NCBI GenBank assembly: GCA_017163975.1
Contig: JAFFSR010000265.1
Coordinates: 806,001 to 870,000 of the forward strand
DNA: 64,000 nucleotides
Direction: 5' to 3'
Source: Anastatus disparis
Taxonomy: Eukaryota; Arthropoda; Insecta; Hymenoptera; Eupelmidae
The translations under genes were made by a program, and so were the position numbers. Every line of letters starts with the position of its first letter. The first letter of the stretch is position 1. This document shows, piece by piece, positions 56,409 through 64,000 of this stretch. The notes beneath the pieces were generated by a model. That model did no database searches, was not told the origin of the DNA, and saw only the letters and a program-made list of their open reading frames with translations.

Positions 56409-56989
56409 TCATAAGCCCATGTGTGTGCGTACATGCGAATTGACAGAAACGGTCCCATATATATAAATACAAATTTCAAATACATGTTTAGATGTGTTTG
56501 CGTGTTCGAGTTGACAAGATATGTCAAATATATGAAAACCGGTGCGTGCGTGTTGACATGATACGTCCCATATATGTGAACCTAAGGACGCTTGGATAGG
56601 TGTGTTAGAGTTGTCATGAAATGTCCCATATATATAAACCTGTAAACGACATGAAATATCTCATATATATATACCTGTATGTGCGTACGTTCCAATCGAC
56701 GTGAAAAATCCAATATTTATTAAAGTTTGTGTGCATGCATGCGAATTGACATGAAATGTCCCATATATATGTAAACCTGTGTGTGTGCGTTCGAATTGAC
56801 GTGAAAAATCCTATATATATTAACGTGCGTGTGCATGCATGCGAATCGACATGAAATGTCCCATATATATATATAAACCTAAGGTTACTAGGATGGGTGT
56901 GTGCATGTTGTCATAAAATGTCCCACATATATAAAAAAGCCTGTCATTATGAGTATGTACGAGTTGACATGAAATGTCCCATATATAAT

Positions 56990-57040
<51 letters not shown>

Positions 57041-57367
57041 ACGCATTGGCATGAAATGTCCCATGTATATAAACCTGTGTGTGTGCTTTCGAATTGACGT
57101 GAAAAATCATATGTTTATTAACGTGCGTGTGCTTGCATGCGAATCGACATGAAATGTCCTATATATGTAAATCTAAGGGTACACGAATGGGTGTGTGCGT
57201 GTTGTCATGAAATGTACCACATATAAAGAAAACCTGTACTTATGAGTACGTGCTAACCGACATGAAATATCCCATGTATGTATGTATGTATGTATGTATA
57301 TATATATACATATATATAAACCAAAATATGTACGGGTCAACGGGTGCAAGTTGACATGAAACGGACC

Positions 57368-57409
<42 letters not shown>

Positions 57410-57530
57410 ACTTGTCCGTATGTGTGCGTGTGGGTCGACATGAAATGTTGCATATATATGAGCCTAGGTGCGTATGTATGTGCGCGTCCACATATGTTTT
57501 TCTATATACATATATATGATACAAATTCCT
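56010..57530. repeat. Right-arm minisatellite: TA/TG tracts with GACATGAAATGTCCC
   Basis: Inverted counterpart of 48296-49410. Units carry TTGACATGAAATGTCCCATA, TA tracts and TGTGTGTG runs (for example 56993-57037). Confidence 0.9.
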
Positions 57531-57544
57531 TAGTACGTTTAATT

Positions 57545-58080
57545 AAAAAGGAATTGTGGAATTTTTAATTAAAGCCCTCGAATTCACAAATCATAATCAT
57601 AACTGACGCTCTTTCAATTCACGATTACATTTTGATTTCTTAATTGAAATTTATTTAATTAAGGATTCCTTTTGATTTTGGAATTAAAGCCCTTTCAATT
57701 CACGATTAAATTTTGATTTCTTAATTGAAATTCATTTAATTAAGAATTCCTTTTGATTTTGGAATTAAAGCCCTTTCAATTCACGATTACATTTTGATTT
57801 CTTAATTGAATTTTATTTAATTAAGGATTCCTTTTGATTTGGGAATTAAAGCCCTTTCAATTCACGATTAAATTTTGATTTCTTAATTGAAATTTATTTA
57901 ATTAAGAATTCCTTTTGATTTTGTAATTAAAGCCCTTTCAATTCACGATTACATTTTGATTTCTTAATTGAAATTTATTTAATTGAGAATTCCTTTTGAT
58001 TTTTTAATTAAAGCCTTTTCGATTCACGATTAGATTTTGATTTGTTAATTAAAATATTTTTAATTATTAATTTAAAAGGA
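57545..58080. repeat. Right subterminal array, about 80-bp units
   Basis: Five to six inverted copies of the left-arm unit (AATTAAAGCCCTTTCAATTC, ACGATTAAATTTTGATTTCT). Confidence 0.9.
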
Positions 58081-58205
58081 ATTGTTAATTAAATAAAACT
58101 TTAATTACAAATTCAAAAATGATTCGTGATTCAAATAATTTTTAATTACTTTTTTCGCAACCCTGGTAGGGATATTGATGGTTTATTTAAGGAATCATCA
58201 TCAGT

Positions 58206-58362
58206 GATGCGATTGATTGTGTAATTTAATTTTTTATTTTTTAGAATTATATTTGTTTTATTTTTATGAATTATAATCTACAGTGTGTTATAATAAGAGT
58301 ATAAAAAGAGCTTATTATAATGATATATTGATGGTTTATTTAATAATGAATTATCATCAGTG
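58206..58362. repeat. Second copy of the host tandem unit, with the MITE's empty site
   Basis: GATGCGATTGATTGTGTAAT ... ATAATGATATATTGATGG repeats 47121-47231 plus 58174-58205 in direct orientation. Where the first copy carries the MITE and the hAT-like element, this copy reads straight through, so it acts as an internal empty-site control. Confidence 0.85.
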
Positions 58363-58679
58363 AGAGAGTGGCAGACAAAGAGGAAACATATTCGACCGAG
58401 AGTAACAGATAATTTTTCGTGCTGGTTTTTCATTAATGATGAATTATCAATAAGTCTAAGTTGTACGTGTTTTTATCCCGGTATGAGAAATATCGTATAT
58501 GCCACTTGGGATAAAAATGCGACACTGTAGCCCGGCACAACCATACGTTATTTTTATTAGAGATTATTGGATATGCTGATTTTTCTATTATGATCAACTA
58601 TTAATATTCTTTGTTATTACCATTTTCTTACTTCCACGATATTTTTTACGAAAATAGAACGATTTATTAACAAAGTTTA

Positions 58680-58694
58680 TTTTTTTGTTGCAGA
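58680..58694 (+). other. 3' splice site in the 5' UTR of the ankyrin gene
   Basis: TTTTTTTGTTGCAG lies 39 nt before the start codon and suggests a 5' non-coding exon upstream; its donor was not identified. Confidence 0.4.
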
Positions 58695-58732
58695 TACATT
58701 AATTAAATAAAATCATCAGTTGAATATTGACA

Positions 58733-61555
58733 ATGAAAATGTGGGAATCATACTTGAAATGTTTTGAAGAGTTATCTTATGCTGCCACCTGCAATGATAA
58801 TGTTTATAAAAACAAAGTATTTAAGAATTTTTTTCAAAATATTAATGATTGGGAAGACTATACACTTTTAATACTTGCACTACAAAAGGGAAATGTGAAG
58901 ATGATTAATTTTCTTCTTCAAAAAGATTGTCGAGTTAAAAGAAATATAAGGACTAATCTATTTCATACTCCGTTGTATTACGCAGTTACATTAAGAGATT
59001 TAGATATTTTAAGAAAATTGTTAATGAGAGGTGCTTCAATTACCGACAAAGATTTAAACGAAGAAACGCCGCTTTGTTTAGCTATAAGAAAACAAGAATT
59101 TGAAATGATTGACTTAATATTGTCAATGTATGATTTTGATAATATCAATATATTTAATAATTATTGTTTTACTCATTTTTATATGGCTTGCATGAGAAAT
59201 AAATTCAATGTTGTTAAAGGCTTTGCAGAACGTGGTATGCCCCTGAATGGTTTTAAAAATTTTTCTTATCTAGATGCCAATGGGTATACGCCATTACATT
59301 TCGCGGTAAAATATATGAATGTTGAAATGGTTGAATTTCTTTTAGAAAGAGGTGCTGATATTTTAGCAAAAGATTTACATGAACAAACTGCTCTTGATTT
59401 CGCTCATGAGTTGAGAAAAAAAGTAAGCCGGAAATCTAAAAAAAGAAAAGAGTTGAATAGAATTATCAATTCAATAAACACTGCAGTCTATGTGGATCCT
59501 GTAGATAAAACAGGAATTTCACATTTCCACATAGCTTGCGCAACAGGCAAACTGTGTGAAGTCAAAAGTTTTTTAAAAAATGGTTTTGACATAAATGCAG
59601 TAGCATTGCCAAAGGCCTACTTGTACCCCTCTTATACAGGCGGACATTTCGCAATAATTAATGGTCACGTAGAAGTAGTAAAATTACTTTTATATCATGG
59701 TGCTGATTTTGGTATGATGACTTCGACTGGCGATACATTTTTACATTCTGCAGTGAAACATGAAAATTTGCAAATAGTTCAAGAATTGATGAAATATAAC
59801 GCCAACATTAATATTCCAAATCATCAAGGAAATACAGCACTTCGCACAGCATTTTATAAAAATAATGGTGTGATCGTTGATTTACTATTAACTCACTGTC
59901 CTAAAAATATCAATCCACGAAACAATAGTGGATTATCACATTTCCACATTGCATGTAGCCGAAATAATACTTATATTGTCCAGGAATTTTTAGAGAGTAA
60001 AATATCAATAGATCAATGTGTAAATATAGATGAGCATCATCATTCTGGCTATTCTCCATTGCACTTTGCAGTTAATTATAATCGATTGTCTGTTGTTGAG
60101 GTACTTTTACAGTATAATGTTAACGTAAATGCAAAAGAAGCCAAAGGATTAACAGCGCTTCATTTAGCATGCAAACAAAATTATTCGAAATTCCATGAAG
60201 TACTTTGCAAATTTTTTAAGAAATCTAATTATCAAAAAGATTATACAATTGATTGGACATCTAACCGAAAAGATCAAATAAAAATAATAAAATTACTTTT
60301 GGATCACAAAGCCAATCTTAATTCGACAGATAATACTAGTCGAACACCTCTTTTTCATGCATGTACTCTTAAGACGCCTCGTTTCAAAATCCTAGCAAAA
60401 TATTTAAGTTTTGATATCCAAGCCTCAGTAAAAATCATTTTTTGGAGAGAAAGGCTTCAAAGACGTACGGAAATTGTTAATATTCTTGTTAATCGTGGTG
60501 CTGATTTGAAAATCAGAAATGATAGGAAGGAGACGATTCTTCATTGTTTATTACATCAGCCGATACATTCGACTACATTAGGATTATTTTTATTATTTAT
60601 AAATAGAGGTGCTGAAATTGATGCTAAAGATATAAATAATGAAACTCCACTACTCTTCATGACAAAAAATAAAAATCTCGAGTACAGGGATGGTCTTTCT
60701 AGATTTAGTTCGTTGGCAAATACTCAAATAACTGAAATTCTTTTAATAAAAGGAGCGAATCCAAATGTGAAAGGAATTGATGGAATGACACCACTTCATT
60801 ATTGTTCAATTTTTGATTTTGATAGGTCAAAAATTGGATTTATAATTAATGCTGGTGGCGATATCAATGCTCAGAATTCATACGGACGTACACCGCTACA
60901 CATAGCGGCATGGCACGATAAGAGTGGCATTTTTCAAACATGTTTAAAGAATGGCGCTGATATAAATGTTTTGGATTATTCTGGGCAAAATATATTATAT
61001 TATATAAAAAAATCCAATGCCATATTAACATATTTAATTGATCATAGATGTGAACTAAAACAGCTTGGATTTCATATTATTGATTCTCTAGACGAACGTA
61101 TTCTAAAGCTAGCATCAGAAAATCCCAGGATAAGGGAAGACATAAGCCGTAGCAGTGATATCGAAGTTGTTTCAAAAGAATGCCAATTACAAATTGAAGG
61201 ACTAAAAAACGTAAGCATTGATCCTTCTACGTCTTTGTATGATCTTTTATTTAAAACTCATCATGAAATTTCAAAGTATACAGTGAATGAGACTTTTAAA
61301 AACGCTGCACGATTACAGGATGAGTACCCATACTTTTCTCATTATTCTCATTTATTGAAACTCCAATTTAGAAATGGTCTAGCAAGGAATAAATTATTAA
61401 AATCTGCGAAAAAATCGATGGAATTTTTCATGATACACATGGGGATACCAGAAGAATGTTTGGATGAAATTTTGAAACATTTAAACAATAGCAGTCTCAT
61501 AAAATTACAAAGCGATTACCCCATGTCACTAGGTATTTACTATCGTACATTTTGA
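58733..61555 (+). CDS. Ankyrin-repeat protein with PRANC/F-box-like C-terminus, 940 aa
   Basis: A single uninterrupted exon. The ATG at 58733 (MKMWESYLKCFEELSY) is used; the in-frame TTG two codons upstream is not a likely animal start. About 17-18 ankyrin repeats fill residues 40-770, with clear units such as GYTPLHFAVKYMNVEMVEFL, GLTALHLACKQN and GRTPLHIAAWHDKSG. The last 150 residues are helical and end with a motif of PRANC/F-box type (IPEECLDEILKHLNNSSLIKLQ is 22 long; its core is EECLDEILKHL). PRANC domains are known from poxviral ankyrin proteins, some Wolbachia, and Nasonia and other parasitoid wasps. In poxviruses they recruit SCF ubiquitin ligase, with the repeats choosing the substrate. 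An equivalent role here is inference. There is no signal peptide or membrane segment, so it is probably cytosolic. Confidence 0.85.
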   Translation: MKMWESYLKCFEELSYAATCNDNVYKNKVFKNFFQNINDWEDYTLLILALQKGNVKMINFLLQKDCRVKRNIRTNLFHTPLYYAVTLRDLDILRKLLMRGASITDKDLNEETPLCLAIRKQEFEMIDLILSMYDFDNINIFNNYCFTHFYMACMRNKFNVVKGFAERGMPLNGFKNFSYLDANGYTPLHFAVKYMNVEMVEFLLERGADILAKDLHEQTALDFAHELRKKVSRKSKKRKELNRIINSINTAVYVDPVDKTGISHFHIACATGKLCEVKSFLKNGFDINAVALPKAYLYPSYTGGHFAIINGHVEVVKLLLYHGADFGMMTSTGDTFLHSAVKHENLQIVQELMKYNANINIPNHQGNTALRTAFYKNNGVIVDLLLTHCPKNINPRNNSGLSHFHIACSRNNTYIVQEFLESKISIDQCVNIDEHHHSGYSPLHFAVNYNRLSVVEVLLQYNVNVNAKEAKGLTALHLACKQNYSKFHEVLCKFFKKSNYQKDYTIDWTSNRKDQIKIIKLLLDHKANLNSTDNTSRTPLFHACTLKTPRFKILAKYLSFDIQASVKIIFWRERLQRRTEIVNILVNRGADLKIRNDRKETILHCLLHQPIHSTTLGLFLLFINRGAEIDAKDINNETPLLFMTKNKNLEYRDGLSRFSSLANTQITEILLIKGANPNVKGIDGMTPLHYCSIFDFDRSKIGFIINAGGDINAQNSYGRTPLHIAAWHDKSGIFQTCLKNGADINVLDYSGQNILYYIKKSNAILTYLIDHRCELKQLGFHIIDSLDERILKLASENPRIREDISRSSDIEVVSKECQLQIEGLKNVSIDPSTSLYDLLFKTHHEISKYTVNETFKNAARLQDEYPYFSHYSHLLKLQFRNGLARNKLLKSAKKSMEFFMIHMGIPEECLDEILKHLNNSSLIKLQSDYPMSLGIYYRTF

Positions 61556-61720
61556 GAGATATTTCATTTCATCAATTTACGTTGTCGCAGCGATCACTTT
61601 TGCCATGTTGAAAGTATCAGGACTGACAAGGAGAGCACCCCACGTCCGGGAAACATATTCGGCTAGTTTAAGCCTGAAAAAATAATGTAATGTCGAATTT
61701 TTTTTCTTATAATATTAATT

Positions 61721-61726
61721 AATAAA
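61721..61726 (+). terminator. Polyadenylation signal AATAAA of the ankyrin gene
   Basis: First canonical AATAAA after the stop codon, 166 nt downstream, in a T-rich context. Confidence 0.5.
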
Positions 61727-61740
61727 ACTTTCTTTATGTT

Positions 61741-62193
61741 AAATATACATTAGATATAAGACTTTAATCCATGAATCATTTAAAAAATCTTATTCGATAC
61801 TTGAAATCCATTTCTTTGGTCGAAGTCTTGATTTTGTTTATTTTGGTGATTATCGCAAGATTTTTTAGCCAATTTTCAACAGATTGACTTCAAAATTTCC
61901 AGAGATCTTCAATATATCTGCATAAAATTTACAAAAATATCTATTTTTTCTAATATTTTTCACTTTTTGCAAAACTAACTTTAAGAATATTTTTTTTTAG
62001 AAAACTATTAATTTGTAAAGACACATAAATTGAAGATCTTTAGAAATTTTGAAGTCAATTTTTTGAAAATTAACTGAGAAATTCTACAGTAACGACCAAA
62101 AAGTCAAGGTTTCTACCAAAGAAAAAAATTTCAAGTATTGAATGAAATTTTTTTTAATTATTCATAGATTAAAGTCATACACCTAGTATATTT
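61741..62193. mobile_element. Foldback MITE downstream of the ankyrin gene
   Basis: Inverted arms of about 190 bp begin AAATATACATTAGATATAAG and end in the diverged complement, with matching blocks GACTTTAATC and TTGACTTCAAAATTTC. There is no coding sequence. Confidence 0.75.
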
Positions 62194-64000
62194 AATCCTC
62201 AAACTACACACTTCGGTCGGGTCTTTATATTTATGTTTTTTTTTTTCAATAAAAAATGTTAACTAGATTTTTTGTAAATTTAAAAAATTAATTTTTTTTT
62301 AATTATTGTTAATAAAAAAATTAACATGTTTGGAAAGTACCAGTCAATCAAAAAATATACCGATGCGAATTTGCATTAATGTGCAATTTGAAGGTTAAGA
62401 TAAAAAAAAGTTTAAATAATTAATATTATAATAAAAGAAATTTTTTCATCTCGTAGATTACGACCGATTTGGAAGTAATTAACATAAACTATACTTGAAC
62501 TATCTCAAATTATTCTATACAAACACGACTAGAGAAAATAATTATATTTTTGATGTGTAAATAAGTAAATAAATTATTTTACAAGTATTTAAACAGATTA
62601 TTTGCATTTCTCTCACCTGAACACAGTGCCACCAAACCAAATTACCGATATGTTTCCAAGCATAAATCGCCTTTTTAAATTGGACCGTAAAATTCTTGTT
62701 ATGAAAATAAAGCCTATCCTCACCTGTTAATAGAGCTGCACAATACGATGCGATACCGATATTTTGATAAATTATTGATATCGAATCGAATAAAATTATT
62801 TATTGTATTGTATCGATAATATTTTTTAGGAAATATTATCGTATTGTATTATATAAATAAATTATCAAAATTGAGAAATATAAAATCAAGAATATTATTG
62901 GCAGATCATTAAAAAATAATAATTTTTTACTTTTCATAAGGAAATTTATTTGGGAAAAGTATTTAAAACGTTAAAATAATATAAAAATATATTCAAATTT
63001 CTTAAGCTCATAAAAAGTACAATTGGACCTTTGAGTTTTTGTTTATCTTAAGGAATTTTTATGGCTTGCATATGTGTCAAGTACTACTATGTTATTTTCT
63101 TTCCATCTGGTAAATTTTAAAATCTTTATGGGCTTTAGTAAAAGTTGAAAAGAAATCCCTTTTTATAATGTCCTGATTTTTTTTCTATACCTTTTTAATA
63201 TCTTGAGAAAATATCTTTACAATACTACTCGTTTTTTCTTTTAAATTTAAAAATTTTTTTAGTTAATTTCCATTTTTTTAATCAAAATTTAAAAATAACA
63301 CTTTAAATAGTTATAAAAGACAGTTATGTTACAGCTATGAATATTATAATTGACTAGCCTTTCTCTGTCTTATTATTATTGATCGATGATCGAAATTTTA
63401 CATTTTTTTAAAGGAACTAAATATCATGTAAATTATTTAAATTTTGGAATAATTATGAAAAAAGGCTTAACTTTTTGTCTTTGTCGAATGGTACTTTTCA
63501 TCATTTACATAAAAATTATCGATTGTTACAAGGAAAAAACTACGTAAATTTATAATTATTTTGTCATTATTATAATTCGCACTCATTATATATCTAGCAG
63601 GGTATTTATTTTTTCCTTGTTATAAACATGGATTTTTAATACGAGTGATGAAGTTTGTCCTCTTCTAATAAACGATATGATAAGAAGGAGCCAGAGAAAA
63701 AAAAATAAGATAGTTTCAGAATGGTTTTTGGAAATCTTTGAAGATATTCTAAAAGAAATCTAATAGGAACACTTTAAGAATATCAGTATTTAAAAAAAGA
63801 CGACTTTATTGAAATTTTGATTGCTTATTTTGATAATTAAAGAGCTTTTTAATAAGTTTTTCTAATAAAGTGGACATTTTTGAAGAAATATTATAGTTTT
63901 TTTAAATATTTCTTTGGACAGTCAAGTAGTTATGTTTTTATGCAAGAAGTCGTATGATTTCCTTAAAGTTTCCATTCTGATGTCAACAGCAATGAAAGAA
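62194..64000. other. AT-rich DNA, no gene seen
   Basis: Stop-dense on both strands, with homopolymer runs and weak ATCGATA-type palindromes near 62750-62850. Confidence 0.4.

Larger units (their letters stand above)
47797..58165. mobile_element. 10.4-kb hAT-like non-autonomous foldback element
   Basis: Ends CAGGGTTGC...GCAACCCTG with an exact 8-bp target duplication GTAGGGAT (47789-47796 and 58166-58173). Both features fit the hAT superfamily. The arms stay inverted copies of each other for well over 1 kb, through a tandem 80-bp subterminal array and into TA-rich minisatellites (left to about 49.4 kb, right from about 56.0 kb). The interior (49.4-56.0 kb) holds a SINE, a foldback MITE and AT-rich DNA. 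No transposase frame was seen, so it would depend on one supplied in trans. Confidence 0.75.

Noticed and set aside
58733..61555. Bracovirus viral-ankyrin (vank) gene
   Set aside because: The protein is far longer than IkappaB-like viral ankyrins and has a PRANC-type tail; no proviral circle-junction motifs were noticed nearby.
1..64000. CRISPR arrays, bacterial operons, rRNA
   Set aside because: Regular repeats here lack unique spacers of CRISPR type, and introns, SINEs and microsatellites indicate a eukaryotic genome; no rRNA-like sequence was seen.

Overview
The window is AT-rich, intron-containing, repeat-dense DNA from an animal nuclear genome. An ankyrin-repeat gene with a PRANC/F-box-like C-terminus, an insect-type env-bearing Ty3/gypsy provirus and tRNA-derived SINEs point to an insect. 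A parasitoid wasp (Hymenoptera) is the best guess, because PRANC-ankyrin genes are known from that group; the species is not determined.

Layout. 1-4.9 kb: first coding exon of an unrecognised minus-strand gene (318-407), a SINE, a palindromic MITE and one exon of a minus-strand TPR-type gene (4623-4889). 4948-25985: a complete 21-kb errantivirus-like provirus on the minus strand. It has near-identical 2-kb LTRs, a 4-bp target duplication, PBS, PPT, gag, pol and env, plus an 8-kb region between env and the 3' LTR. That region carries genes on the opposite strand. 26.0-27.5 kb: the other two readable TPR-gene exons. Exon ends and phases show that the provirus landed inside a roughly 76-nt intron of this gene, in the same orientation.

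28-46 kb is a graveyard of nested mobile DNA: a terminal-inverted-repeat element split by a 1.35-kb solo LTR, a nearly perfect 1.86-kb palindrome, an aminopeptidase-N-like gene remnant, several MITEs, a decayed DIRS-like retrotransposon, minisatellite-filled elements and a LINE fragment. 47797-58165 is a 10.4-kb hAT-like foldback element with an 8-bp target duplication and kilobase-scale inverted arms. It sits inside the last bases of a Tc1/mariner-type MITE, next to a second copy of the host sequence that preserves the MITE's empty site. 58.7-61.6 kb holds the intact ankyrin/PRANC gene. The last 1.8 kb is AT-rich with no gene seen.

How the parts work together. Gag is joined to Pol by a recognisable -1 frameshift signal: a UUUAAAC heptamer, an 8-nt spacer and a perfect 8-bp stem. 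Pol carries PR, RT and RNase H, a long acidic spacer, a macro-domain-like segment and integrase; Env is of the baculovirus-F-like insect type. Opposite to these genes lies a plus-strand unit with a TATA box, three covarying 25-nt hairpins, an intron and a 337-codon ORF with a treble-clef zinc finger. This antisense unit is the best candidate for something undescribed in the window. All calls come from reading the sequence; no database search was possible.
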